In this document: in pieces, positions 8,316 through 16,911 of the stretch
How the letters are laid out: each line of letters opens with the position of its first letter
Position numbering within the stretch: the first letter of the stretch is position 1
Source: Mycobacterium sp. GA-1285
GTDB taxonomy: Bacteria > Actinomycetota > Actinomycetes > Mycobacteriales > Mycobacteriaceae
Direction of reading: 5' to 3'
NCBI RefSeq assembly: GCF_001499905.1
Contig: NZ_LQIS01000001.1
Location: 1 to 64,000 of the forward strand
Length of the DNA: 64,000 nucleotides
Notes under the pieces: generated by a model
What the model was told of the DNA's origin: nothing
The model's database searches: none
The model's input: the letters and a program-made list of their open reading frames with translations, nothing else
Translations under genes and position numbers: made by a program

Positions 8316-9158
8316 ATGACACCGACTGTCGAAACACCAAGCGCCGTCCTCGACCGCGTATCGCTGGTTCTTGACGCCTTCGACGGGCCGGGCCGACTGA
8401 CACTGGCGCAGATCGTTCGCCGCACCGGGCTCCCCCGCTCGTCCGCACACCGCATGCTCGAGCGCCTCGTCCAGCTGCGGTGGCTGCGCCGCAACGGGCG
8501 CGACTACGAGCTGGGCATGCGGCTGGTCGAGCTGGGTTCGCTTGCGGTGCACCAGGATCGCCTGCACCGCGCGGCGGTCCCGCTGCTGCACGATCTGCAC
8601 CGCGCCACCGGTCTCGTCGTCCACTTGGCCGTCCTCGACGGTACCGACGTCGTGTACCTGGAGAAGATCGGCGACGGGCTGGGCGCGGCCATTCCCAGCC
8701 GCGTCGGGGGGCGTCACCCCGCTCACTGTTCGGCGTTGGGCAAGGCGATGCTGGCGTCCGTGAGCGACCTGGACTACGGCACGATCGACCTGACGGGCCG
8801 GCGCACCAAGTACTCCATCGGATCGCCCGCCCAGCTGCGCACCGAACTGGCCAAGGTGCGCTCGCACGGCATCGCGTTCGACCGCGAGGAGGCGCTCACC
8901 GGATTCGGTTGTGTCGCAGCGCCGATCGGCGGTCAGGGCGAGGCCGTGGCGGCGGTGTCGGTGTGCGGACCGGTGAACCGAATGATGTTCGATCAGCGCC
9001 TCGTCGCGCCGGTGCGGATGACGGCCATGGCGGTCTGGCACAACGCCGAGGACGGCCCCCGGCGGGTCGCACCGACGCTGCAGCAGGCCCGGCCGCTGCG
9101 GAACATGCCCGCACCGCGACCCACGATGCCCCGCGAGCCGGTGCTGCAGTACGCGTGA
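8316..9158 (+). CDS. IclR-family transcriptional regulator
   Basis: 280 residues. The N-terminal winged helix-turn-helix (about residues 8-70) includes LAQIVRRTGLPRSSAHRMLE. The IclR ligand-binding domain follows, with the conserved AHCSALGKAMLA segment near residue 145 and REEALTGFGCVAAPI further on. The ATG at 8316 has GGAG about 6 bases upstream; the 167 upstream codons in frame are non-coding. IclR regulators commonly control aromatic and lipid catabolic operons. Its stop overlaps the GTG of the esterase that follows (GTGA), so both are co-expressed. An AT-rich palindrome lies just upstream. Confidence 0.9.
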   Translation: MTPTVETPSAVLDRVSLVLDAFDGPGRLTLAQIVRRTGLPRSSAHRMLERLVQLRWLRRNGRDYELGMRLVELGSLAVHQDRLHRAAVPLLHDLHRATGLVVHLAVLDGTDVVYLEKIGDGLGAAIPSRVGGRHPAHCSALGKAMLASVSDLDYGTIDLTGRRTKYSIGSPAQLRTELAKVRSHGIAFDREEALTGFGCVAAPIGGQGEAVAAVSVCGPVNRMMFDQRLVAPVRMTAMAVWHNAEDGPRRVAPTLQQARPLRNMPAPRPTMPREPVLQYA

Positions 9159-10063
9159 CACTCGATCCGCAGATCGCCGAACTGATCGAGGCGCTGGACT
9201 CCGGCTTTCCGCCGGTGCACACCATGACCGGCGCCCAGGCGCGAGCGACCATCCGATCGCGCTTCGTAGCGCCCGCGCAGCCCGAAGCCGTCGAGTCGGT
9301 CGAGAATGTCACCATTCCCGGAGGTGTACCGGTTCGGGTCTACCGACCGGCGTCGGATGTCGCGCTGCCGGTCGTGGTCTACGCGCACGGCGGCGGGTTC
9401 GTGTTCTGCGACCTCGACAGCCACGACGGGCTGTGCCGCAATCTGGCGAATCTCTCTTCCGCGATTGTGATCTCGGTGGACTACCGGCTGGCGCCCGAAA
9501 ATGCTTGGCCCGCCGCCGCGGAAGACATGTACGCCGCGACGTGCTGGGCGGCTGAGCACACCGGGGAACTCGGTGGCGACCCGGGGCGGCTGGCGGTGGC
9601 CGGTGACAGCGCAGGCGGCAACCTCGCGGCGGTCACCACGCTGATGGCACGCGACCGCAGTGGGCCCGCACTGTCCGCTCAACTGCTGATCTACCCGATG
9701 ATCGCCGCGGACCTCGAGACCGAGTCATACCGCTTGTACGGCAAGGGTTTCTACAACCCGCGCCCGGCGTTGCAGTGGTACTGGAACCAGTACGTGCCCT
9801 CCCCCGCCGACCGCACCCACCCCTATGCGTCGCCGCTGCAGGCGGGCCTCGACGGACTGCCGCCGGCCGTGGTGGTGATCGCGGGTCACGATCCGCTGCG
9901 GGACGAGGGTGTCGCCTACGCCGATGCTTTGGAATCCGCCGGTGTCCCCGTGGCGCGGTGCACGTTCGACGGCGGAATTCACGGATTCATGACGATGCCG
10001 ATGCTCGACATCGCTCACGAGGCGCGGCGTCAGGCCAGCCAAGAGCTCGCGAAGTTGTTGTGA
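9155..10063 (+). CDS. Alpha/beta hydrolase, hormone-sensitive lipase (HSL) family esterase
   Basis: 302 residues. It shows the family oxyanion motif HGGGF near residue 79, the nucleophile elbow GDSAGGN near residue 150, an acid in GHDPLRDEG and His in GIHGF near the end. The HSL (lipase family IV) enzymes hydrolyse short and medium acyl esters. In this island a plausible job is to hydrolyse an ester made by a BVMO, but this is inference. It starts with a GTG overlapping the IclR stop. A second HSL paralogue lies at 23800. Confidence 0.88.
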   Translation: MTLDPQIAELIEALDSGFPPVHTMTGAQARATIRSRFVAPAQPEAVESVENVTIPGGVPVRVYRPASDVALPVVVYAHGGGFVFCDLDSHDGLCRNLANLSSAIVISVDYRLAPENAWPAAAEDMYAATCWAAEHTGELGGDPGRLAVAGDSAGGNLAAVTTLMARDRSGPALSAQLLIYPMIAADLETESYRLYGKGFYNPRPALQWYWNQYVPSPADRTHPYASPLQAGLDGLPPAVVVIAGHDPLRDEGVAYADALESAGVPVARCTFDGGIHGFMTMPMLDIAHEARRQASQELAKLL

Positions 10064-10073
10064 GGATCAGCGC

Positions 10074-11279
10074 CTACGCTTTGGTCACCGGCCCGTAACG
10101 CTGGTGTGGGTCGAGCACGCAGTGGGTCCGGCCGAACACCGTGACCATGCACTTGTTGTTGTGGTTGCAGCGGCTGCGAGTGCCATGATCGGCGGCCATC
10201 GCGCTGACCAGATCGGGTTCACGTAGCAACGCCCTGCCCATCGCCATGAAGTCGAAGCCCTCGCGCAGGCCGGTCTGGAGGTGGCCGTAGTTCGTGATGC
10301 CGCCCAGCAGAATCAGTTTGGTGTTGCGGACCACCGGCACGAACTGCCGTGCGGCGTCGAGCATGTAGAGATCGCGGTACGGATAACTGCCCATCACCCG
10401 CCTGCCCGCGAGGCGGACACCGGGCCGCAGCGCGGACGGCATCACCTCGGCGAACTCCTTGACCGGAACGTCGCCGCGGAACAGGTACATCGGTTTGTAG
10501 ACCGATGACCCCTGGGTGAGCTCGATGGCGTCCAACGTGGAGTCGGCGTCGAGCAGCTGCGCGGTCCGCAGCGCCTCGTCGATCCAGATGCTGCCGGGCA
10601 GACCGTCGTCCATGTCGAGCTTGACGATGACGGCGATCTGGTCGTTCACGACTTCCCGGACCCGGGTTGCTATTTCGCGGACCAACCGCGACCGGTTGTC
10701 GATGGAACCGCCGTATTCGTCCTTGCGCCGGTTGATCCGCGCGCTGAGGAACGAGCTCGGCAGGTAGAGATGGCCGAAGTGCAGTTCGACGGCATCGAAG
10801 CCGGCGTCGACGGCCACCTGCGCCGCCGCGGCGAATTGGTCGATCACGGCGCGGATCTCGCCGCGGGTGATCTCGCGACAGTAGGCGAAGGAGGTGGGGT
10901 TGACGAAGCGGCTGGGGGCGACCGCGGTCACCCCGGTCAGCTTCTTCGGAGCGACGACGCCGGCGTGGCCGAGCTGGGCCGAGATCGCCGCCCCGGCCGC
11001 GTGTACGGCGTCGGTGAGCCTGCGCAGTCCGGGCAGCGCCGCCGGGCTCATCACGATCTGACCGGGCGCGCTGGCGCCCTCCTTGGAGACGCAGCAGTAC
11101 GCGACCGTCGTCATCCCCACGCCGCCCTTGGCGAACGCGACGTGAAAGTCGATCAGGTCGTCGGTGACCAAGCCGTCCGGCGAGCGGCCTTCTGACGTGG
11201 CGGCCTTGATGACCCGGTTGCGCAGCTTCACCGGCCCGAGCCGGGACGGCGCGAACGGGTCCAGCGTGTCAACGGTCAT
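10074..11279 (-). CDS. NADH:flavin oxidoreductase, old yellow enzyme family
   Basis: 401 residues forming an FMN-binding TIM barrel. Family features are the N-terminal LGPVKLRNRVIKAA, QLGHAGV near residue 105, ELHFGHLYLPSSFLS and the glycine-rich phosphate-binding segments near the C-terminus. OYE proteins reduce activated C=C bonds of enones or enoyl-CoAs. Near the end are three Cys in CNHNNKC and THC (C-x5-C-x9-C). This resembles, but does not match, the Fe-S ligands of 2,4-dienoyl-CoA reductase. It ends 10 bases from the convergent esterase. Ring enone reduction is a reasonable guess. Confidence 0.88.
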   Translation of the reverse strand: MTVDTLDPFAPSRLGPVKLRNRVIKAATSEGRSPDGLVTDDLIDFHVAFAKGGVGMTTVAYCCVSKEGASAPGQIVMSPAALPGLRRLTDAVHAAGAAISAQLGHAGVVAPKKLTGVTAVAPSRFVNPTSFAYCREITRGEIRAVIDQFAAAAQVAVDAGFDAVELHFGHLYLPSSFLSARINRRKDEYGGSIDNRSRLVREIATRVREVVNDQIAVIVKLDMDDGLPGSIWIDEALRTAQLLDADSTLDAIELTQGSSVYKPMYLFRGDVPVKEFAEVMPSALRPGVRLAGRRVMGSYPYRDLYMLDAARQFVPVVRNTKLILLGGITNYGHLQTGLREGFDFMAMGRALLREPDLVSAMAADHGTRSRCNHNNKCMVTVFGRTHCVLDPHQRYGPVTKA

Positions 11280-11380
11280 CGGTCCACGGTGCTCCGCGGA
11301 ACGGTCGCGGTCAACGGTGTCATCCCGATGGCCGGGAGCGTCATCCTCATCACGATCGCCGTCGCCCTAGTGTGCGGGTC

Positions 11381-11728
11381 ATGGCCGACGGTGAGGTGTT
11401 CGTCATCGACCGGGTCGTCACCCGGCCCGGATGCGCACGGCGATTCGTCGACACCTACCTGGCCGAATACGCGCCGGGTGCGCGGGATCGCGGGATGACG
11501 CTTCGCGACGTGCTCGTCAGCCCGCCGATATGGTTCGACGACCGATCCAACGTGATCACCGTGACGTGGTCGCTGCCGAGCTCGCAAGCCTGGTGGGAGA
11601 TGACGTGGAAGGGCAGGCCCGACGTCACGCTCGGAGTGTGGTGGGACGGCGTGGCCGAACTGGTCGTCGAGCGCACCCGCAGCGTCGCCGCCGCCGCAGG
11701 CGATGTCGATGGTCTGTGCGATGTATAG
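11381..11728 (+). CDS. Small conserved protein, probable dimeric alpha/beta-barrel type
   Basis: 115 residues without a signal peptide or membrane segment. The pattern (FVIDRVVTRPGCARRFVDTY, SPPIWFDDRSNVITVTWSLP, AWWEMTW) resembles ferredoxin-like alpha/beta-barrel proteins of the NIPSNAP/ABM kind, but I do not recognise the family firmly. The ATG at 11381 was preferred over a GTG three codons upstream. The stop overlaps the next ATG by 8 bases and the following gene encodes an alpha/beta-barrel protein, so the two are probably co-translated. Confidence 0.7.
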   Translation: MADGEVFVIDRVVTRPGCARRFVDTYLAEYAPGARDRGMTLRDVLVSPPIWFDDRSNVITVTWSLPSSQAWWEMTWKGRPDVTLGVWWDGVAELVVERTRSVAAAAGDVDGLCDV

Positions 11729-12332
11729 CGTCATCCGGCTGATCGATGCCCCCGAACCGGCACGTGACCGTCTACTGAACGAGCTGCGGGAAGCCGCGGC
11801 GGCCAGCGGTGCGGCCCACGGCCTGGTGCAGCCTACGCTGCCCGGCGTGCGTAACGGCGGCGATCTCCTCGTGCGCCTGCGGTTCCGCGACGCCGACGAG
11901 TGGTCCGCGGCGGCAACGTCTTTCGACGCTGTGTTCGACCGTCCCGAGGTCAATCGCGTCAACGGTGCCACCTACACCGGCGGCCCGGTCGCCGCCAGAG
12001 ACATCTCGGCCACCGTGTACCGGACACTGCTGTTGCGCGTGCAACCGGACGCCGACGACGCCACGGTGGCGCGCTTCGAGGACGATCTGCGGCTACTCCC
12101 CCGCTACGTCGGTTCGATCGGCATATGGCAGCTCAGTCGCGTCGATTCGGCCGTCGGTAACTCACCGTGGACCCACGTGTTCGAACAGGAGTTCCGCGAC
12201 CTCGACGGTCTGACCGGTCCCTACCTCATGCACCCGATTCACTGGGCGTACGTGGACCGCTGGTTCGACCCCGAGTGTCCCGAGGTCATCGTCCGCGACC
12301 GGGTCTGCCACAGCTTCTGCAGCATGGTGTGA
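11721..12332 (+). CDS. Dabb-like (stress-responsive alpha/beta-barrel) domain protein
   Basis: 203 residues with two ferredoxin-like halves. The second half (about residue 95 onward) has VYRTLLLRVQPDADDATVAR, LPRYVGSIGIWQLSRV and TGPYLMHPIHWAYVDRWFDP, the usual Dabb pattern ending in a conserved YMxHPxHxxxVDxxF-like segment. Dabb proteins are small dimeric barrels, some acting as cyclases or decarboxylases. The ATG at 11721 overlaps the previous stop; a start at 11703 is also possible. A function in this pathway is not known. Confidence 0.72.
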   Translation: MYSVIRLIDAPEPARDRLLNELREAAAASGAAHGLVQPTLPGVRNGGDLLVRLRFRDADEWSAAATSFDAVFDRPEVNRVNGATYTGGPVAARDISATVYRTLLLRVQPDADDATVARFEDDLRLLPRYVGSIGIWQLSRVDSAVGNSPWTHVFEQEFRDLDGLTGPYLMHPIHWAYVDRWFDPECPEVIVRDRVCHSFCSMV

Positions 12333-12337
12333 TTCGT

Positions 12338-12394
12338 CGAATTCTGCAGCAGGGCTGTGATATCCCGCGATGCACGACCCTGGTGCAGAACTCG
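12338..12394. terminator. Bidirectional hairpin between convergent genes
   Basis: Arms 12338-12354 and 12378-12394 are complementary at 15 of 17 positions, with a 23-base loop. It fills the 67-base gap between two stops facing each other. There is no T-run, as is common in mycobacteria. Confidence 0.6.
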
Positions 12395-12399
12395 ATGCG

Positions 12400-13287
12400 C
12401 TAGAGGCCGGCGGGCAGGATGTTCGGGTTGGCCATCGCGGGCGGTTCCAGCGGCGGCAACTCGCTGGCTCCGTCGAGGCTTTGCACAATCAGCCCCTGCG
12501 ACCACGGGTAGTGCAGGCTGAAGGCGACCAGACCGGTGCGCTCGGCGGCAGGCCGATGGCACATCGCCAGCACCGTCTCGGCCAGATACTCGACCGGCTC
12601 GGTCGGGAAGGTGTCCGGAATCAGCTGCGCCGCACCGGGAGTGCGGATGGCCGTCGAGGGCCCTACGCAGTTCACCGCGATGTTCGCGTCGAGCAGCTCG
12701 GCGGCCACTCCCTGCGTGAAGCGGTGCAGAGCCGCCTTGCAGGAGGCGTAGACGACGTCGCCCGAGGTCTTGTTGTACTCGCGATACGGCCGCACCGGGG
12801 CCACGCCCGTCACCGAACCGATGTTGACGACCCAGCCGGCGCCCCGTTCCCGCATGTGCGGCACGGCGGCTTTGGTCAGCACGAACGGGGTGCGCAGATA
12901 GTGTTCGACGGTGCGATCGAAGGTGTCCAGGCTCATCTCCTCGACGCGGGCGTAGTCGGCGAAACCGGCGTTGTTGACGAGGATGTCGAGGCCGCCGGTG
13001 CGTTCGACGACCTCGTCGACCAGGCGGCCCCGCTGATCGGGATCTTCGAGGTCGGCCGCGATGCCGATCGCCGTTCCGCCCGCGCCCTCGATCAGCTCGA
13101 TGGTCTCGGCGATGGTCCCCGGCAGGGCCGTGGCCGCTCCGCCGCGAACCGATGCCGAGGGCTCGAATGACCGGGCGGTCACCGCCACGGTGGCGCCCTC
13201 TGCGGAAAGGCGTTGCGCCACAGCGCGTCCGATACCTCGGCTGCTGCCGGTGACCAGAGCCGTCCTGCCTGCGAGAAGTCCCGTCAT
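12400..13287 (-). CDS. Short-chain dehydrogenase/reductase (SDR)
   Basis: 295 residues. The cofactor motif GSSRGIG lies at 15-21 and NNAG near 107. Catalytic Ser is in NIGSVTG and Tyr/Lys in YASCK. The ATG at 13287 overlaps the BVMO stop (ATGA), so the upstream 127 in-frame codons belong to the overlapping reading frame of the BVMO gene and are not part of this protein. Coupling to a BVMO suggests that it oxidises an alcohol to the ketone used by the BVMO, or handles its product. This is inference. Confidence 0.88.
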   Translation of the reverse strand: MTGLLAGRTALVTGSSRGIGRAVAQRLSAEGATVAVTARSFEPSASVRGGAATALPGTIAETIELIEGAGGTAIGIAADLEDPDQRGRLVDEVVERTGGLDILVNNAGFADYARVEEMSLDTFDRTVEHYLRTPFVLTKAAVPHMRERGAGWVVNIGSVTGVAPVRPYREYNKTSGDVVYASCKAALHRFTQGVAAELLDANIAVNCVGPSTAIRTPGAAQLIPDTFPTEPVEYLAETVLAMCHRPAAERTGLVAFSLHYPWSQGLIVQSLDGASELPPLEPPAMANPNILPAGL

Positions 13288-15212
13288 CGGAGGACGAAGT
13301 GTTCTTCGACGGGCGCGCGATGCTGGTGCCACAGGTCGACCAGGCGGTACGGCGTGGCCACCACCACGCGACCGGAACCGGAACGGTAGTAGGTGTGCGC
13401 GTTCGGGGTGTGGCACCACACCGTCTGTGACATCGCGTCGTCGATCCGTGCGACGTAATCGTCGTAGGCCTCCCGTGTCACCTCGATGGTGGTGGCATCG
13501 CGCAGCGCGAGCAGTTGCAGGCATTCCATGACGTAATGCGCGAGCACCTCCATCGAAAAGTTCGCGCCCGCACCGTGGCCGGGGCTGTAGTTGGGCGCCG
13601 AGGTGATGAACAGGTTCGGGAAGCCCGGCACCGTGCCACCGCGGTACGCGCGGGGGCTGTCGCCCCACTCCTCGCGCAGTGTCCTGCCGTCGCGGCCGCG
13701 AATGTCGACCGTGGACAGGAAGTCGAGGTGATAGCCGGTGGCGTAGATGATCACGTCGAGATCGATCTGCCGCCCGTCGGCGGTGACGATGCCCGCGGCG
13801 TTGACGGCGGCCGGTTCGCTCGCCTCCACGTCGACGTGCTCCCGCGTCAGCGCCGCGTAGTAGCCGCCCGGGTCGCGGATGATGCGCTTACCGTACGGCG
13901 CGAAGTCGGGGGTGACCTTCTTCGCCAGCTCCGATCCCTCGCCGAATGTCTCGTTGATGTACTCCATGCACATCTGCAGCAGGACGTCGTTGGCAGCCGA
14001 GATCGACAGATGGTCCCTGGCCCACTCGGGGTCGCGCAGGATGACGGGATAGTTGTTGTCCGCCGTCGCCCAGTAGGACTTCAGGCGGTGCCAGTTCGCG
14101 TAGTACGGCAGGTGCCGTCCGAGATAGCGCCGGTATTCCGGGACGTGGTCGGACAACCGCTTTCGCGGAGCCACCCAGTGCGGTTGGCGTTGGAAGACGG
14201 TCAGGCGCTCGACCTCGTCCACACACGCGTCGACGATCTGCACGGCGGTGCACCCCGCGCCGATGACCGCAACCCGCTTGCCGGTGAGATCCAGCGATGG
14301 ATCCCACTGCGCCGAGTGGATACTGATGCCCTCGAACGATTCTCGGCCGGGGACGTCTGGCCATCGCGGTCGGTTGAGGTAGCCGGCGGCGGTGACGACC
14401 ACCCGGGCGTAGCTGACGTCGCGGTTGCCGTCGCGGTCGACCGCGTGAATCTGCCATTGAGCTCGCGCCTCGTCCCACCACAGCGCCTCGACCTCGGTGC
14501 CGAAGCGGGTGTGCTCACGCAGTCCGTGTTTGTCGGCCAGGGACACCAGGTAGTCCTGGTACTCCGCGCCCTGCGGGTAGTAGCTCGACCAGTCGGGGTT
14601 GACCTCCCGCGACAGCGAGTAATACGCCGACGGCGTGTCGACGCCGATCCCGGGATACTTGGTCGTCAACCAGGTGCCGCCCACCTCGTCGTTGCGGTCG
14701 AAGATCTGATACCGCACCCCGGCGTCGGCGGCGGCCAGCGCGGTGATGATGCCGGCGATACCCGCGCCGATGATCGCGACCGTGGTCGTCGGCGGGATCG
14801 GCACCGTGCGCGGCAGCGTGGGCTGGGAGAGATGAAAACCGCCCTGCTCGAGCAGGAGCGGGACGAACTCGTCGTCTACATCGGAGCCCAGCGCAACCGG
14901 CAGCACGCGGGTGAACAGATCGATGTCGTCGGCGGCCATCGCGCCCTGGGCCGGCGGCGCGGACAACGCCGAGATGACCGCCTCGACAAGCGCTGTCATG
15001 GTGTCGGCGTCGGTGACACCGACGCGTTCGGGCGGATCGGGGATGTGCGTGATCTTCGGCCCAAACCGGTCGATCACCGACGGATCACCCGTCAGCTGGG
15101 CCAGCACCGCGACCAGGACGCCCGGGTCAGCCTGACCGAGGTTCGCCCTCAGTTCGTCACGGTCGGCGCCCGCGGCACGCGGCGACGGTATGGCTCGAGC
15201 GTCTGCAGTCAC
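13284..15212 (-). CDS. Baeyer-Villiger monooxygenase with N-terminal extension (HAPMO-like)
   Basis: About 642 residues from the GTG at 15212; a GTG at 15242 is also open. The first 130-140 residues are an extension before the FAD motif GAGIAG, as in 4-hydroxyacetophenone monooxygenase (about 640 residues). The fingerprint is FEGISIHSAQWDP, followed by the second Rossmann motif GAGCTA. HAPMO-type enzymes oxidise aryl or cyclic ketones; the extension is thought to help dimerisation. It is divergent from the CoA ligase (about 100 bases between starts) and coupled to the SDR downstream. Confidence 0.88.
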   Translation of the reverse strand: MTADARAIPSPRAAGADRDELRANLGQADPGVLVAVLAQLTGDPSVIDRFGPKITHIPDPPERVGVTDADTMTALVEAVISALSAPPAQGAMAADDIDLFTRVLPVALGSDVDDEFVPLLLEQGGFHLSQPTLPRTVPIPPTTTVAIIGAGIAGIITALAAADAGVRYQIFDRNDEVGGTWLTTKYPGIGVDTPSAYYSLSREVNPDWSSYYPQGAEYQDYLVSLADKHGLREHTRFGTEVEALWWDEARAQWQIHAVDRDGNRDVSYARVVVTAAGYLNRPRWPDVPGRESFEGISIHSAQWDPSLDLTGKRVAVIGAGCTAVQIVDACVDEVERLTVFQRQPHWVAPRKRLSDHVPEYRRYLGRHLPYYANWHRLKSYWATADNNYPVILRDPEWARDHLSISAANDVLLQMCMEYINETFGEGSELAKKVTPDFAPYGKRIIRDPGGYYAALTREHVDVEASEPAAVNAAGIVTADGRQIDLDVIIYATGYHLDFLSTVDIRGRDGRTLREEWGDSPRAYRGGTVPGFPNLFITSAPNYSPGHGAGANFSMEVLAHYVMECLQLLALRDATTIEVTREAYDDYVARIDDAMSQTVWCHTPNAHTYYRSGSGRVVVATPYRLVDLWHQHRAPVEEHFVLR

Positions 15213-15314
15213 GGGCACGAGTATCGGCCCGCGACAGCGCACCGGGCACCGCCCTGCCTACTGAGCGGGACATCGGTCCCTCGCACCACACTGAATGCGC
15301 TTAAGCTGCCCGCC

Positions 15315-16892
15315 GTGGATTCCGATGCGGTGGTCGAGCAGGCACGCAGCCACACTCTGGGCGACATCCCGCGCCGGTCGGCCCGCAGGCAACCCGACAA
15401 GACCGCGATCATCGACGGCGACGTGGTGTTGACCTTCGCCGAGTTCGATCACCTCGTGGACCGGGCCGCTGCTGCGTTGCAGGACAACGGCTTCCGTCCC
15501 GGCAACCGGGTGGCGTTGCTGGCCCGCAACTGCTGGCAGTATGCGGTGCTCGCCTTCGCCACCGCCCGCGCTGCGGTTGTGTTGGTACCGGTCAACTTCA
15601 TGTTGACGGCCGAGGAGATCGCCTACATCCTGGGCCACAGCAAGGCCGACGGCTTCATCGTCGAAGCCGAACTGGCGGCCGTCGCCGAGGACGCGATGCG
15701 CCTCGATGGTGCGGTGCGCACGAAGGCCGCGATCGTCCGGCCTGGACAGAGCGTTCCGCCCGGCTGGGACGATTTCGCCGACTGGCTGACCACCACCACC
15801 CTCGCGCCGAATCCGCGCATCGAGGACGACCAGCTGCTGAGGTTGATGTACACCAGCGGCACGGAGTCGCGTCCCAAAGGTGCGATGCACACAAGCCGCA
15901 GCCTGATGTGGCAGTACGTCAGCACCATCGTCGCCGGCTCCATGGCGGGTGACGACGTCGAAATCCACTCACTGCCGCTGTATCACTGCGCGCAGCTGGA
16001 CAACTTCCTGGCCACCGACATCTATCTCGGTGCGACCAGCATCATCCTGCCCGGGCCCGATCCCGAGACGGTGCTGCGCACGATCGCCCGCTACCGGGTG
16101 ACCAACTACTTCGCGCCTCCGACGGTCTGGATCAGCCTGTTGCGTTCTCCGGTGTTCGACGAGGTCGATCTGTCGAGCCTGCGCAAGGGTTACTACGGCG
16201 CTTCGGCGATGCCGATCGAGATCCTCGTCGAGATCCGCGACCGGCTGCCGAACCTGAGGTTGTGGAACTTCTACGGGCAGACCGAGCTGGCGCCGCTGGC
16301 GTCTGCGCTCGGGCCCGATGAGCAGGACGCGCACGCCGGGTCGGCGGGACGACCGGTGGTCAACGTCGAGACGACGATCCTCGACGATGACGACGCCCCA
16401 GTCGCGCCCGGCGTGGTGGGTGAGATCGCCCACCGCAGCCCGCATCTGATGCTCGGCTATCTCGACGACCCGGCCAAGACGGCCGAGGCGTTCCGCGGCG
16501 GGTGGTTCCACTCCGGCGACCTCGGTTACTACGACGAACACGGGCTGCTGCACGTGGTCGACCGCAAGAAGGACATGATCAAGACCGGTGGCGAAAATGT
16601 CGCCAGCCGCGAGGTCGAAGAGATTCTCTACCGGCACAACGGGGTTCAGGAGGTCGCGGTCTTCGGCCTTCCGCATCCGACGTGGGTCGAGACGGTGGTC
16701 GCCGCGGTCGTTGCCCGCGACGGTGCCAACCTCACCGAGGACGGCCTGATCGCGCACAGCCGGCAGCATCTGGCCGGGTTCAAGACCCCCAAGCACGTCT
16801 TCTTCGTCGATGCGCTACCGAAGAATCCGAGCGGCAAGCTGCTCAAACGTCAATTGCGCGAACGCTTCGCGGCCGAACCGCTGAGCCGCTGA
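15315..16892 (+). CDS. Acyl-CoA synthetase (AMP-forming, FadD-like)
   Basis: 525 residues. The P-loop A3 motif reads YTSGTESRPKGAMHT (near residue 180) and A5 is FYGQTE. The hinge region has GWFHSGDLGYYDEHG and DRKKDMIKTGGENV. The C-terminal catalytic Lys lies in NPSGKLLKRQL. The enzyme activates a carboxylic acid as an acyl-adenylate and then a CoA thioester. It is the first gene of a run of plus-strand genes that includes a crotonase and two acyl-CoA dehydrogenases. It probably starts beta-oxidation of a pathway intermediate. GTG start at 15315; the 600 in-frame codons upstream lie antisense to the BVMO. Confidence 0.9.
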   Translation: MDSDAVVEQARSHTLGDIPRRSARRQPDKTAIIDGDVVLTFAEFDHLVDRAAAALQDNGFRPGNRVALLARNCWQYAVLAFATARAAVVLVPVNFMLTAEEIAYILGHSKADGFIVEAELAAVAEDAMRLDGAVRTKAAIVRPGQSVPPGWDDFADWLTTTTLAPNPRIEDDQLLRLMYTSGTESRPKGAMHTSRSLMWQYVSTIVAGSMAGDDVEIHSLPLYHCAQLDNFLATDIYLGATSIILPGPDPETVLRTIARYRVTNYFAPPTVWISLLRSPVFDEVDLSSLRKGYYGASAMPIEILVEIRDRLPNLRLWNFYGQTELAPLASALGPDEQDAHAGSAGRPVVNVETTILDDDDAPVAPGVVGEIAHRSPHLMLGYLDDPAKTAEAFRGGWFHSGDLGYYDEHGLLHVVDRKKDMIKTGGENVASREVEEILYRHNGVQEVAVFGLPHPTWVETVVAAVVARDGANLTEDGLIAHSRQHLAGFKTPKHVFFVDALPKNPSGKLLKRQLRERFAAEPLSR

Positions 16893-16911
16893 GCCCGAAG
16901 GGAACTGTCTG

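Noticed and set aside
13515..15314. 600-codon 5' extension of the CoA ligase frame
   Set aside because: It is antisense to the BVMO and low-complexity; the ligase domain begins at the GTG at 15315.
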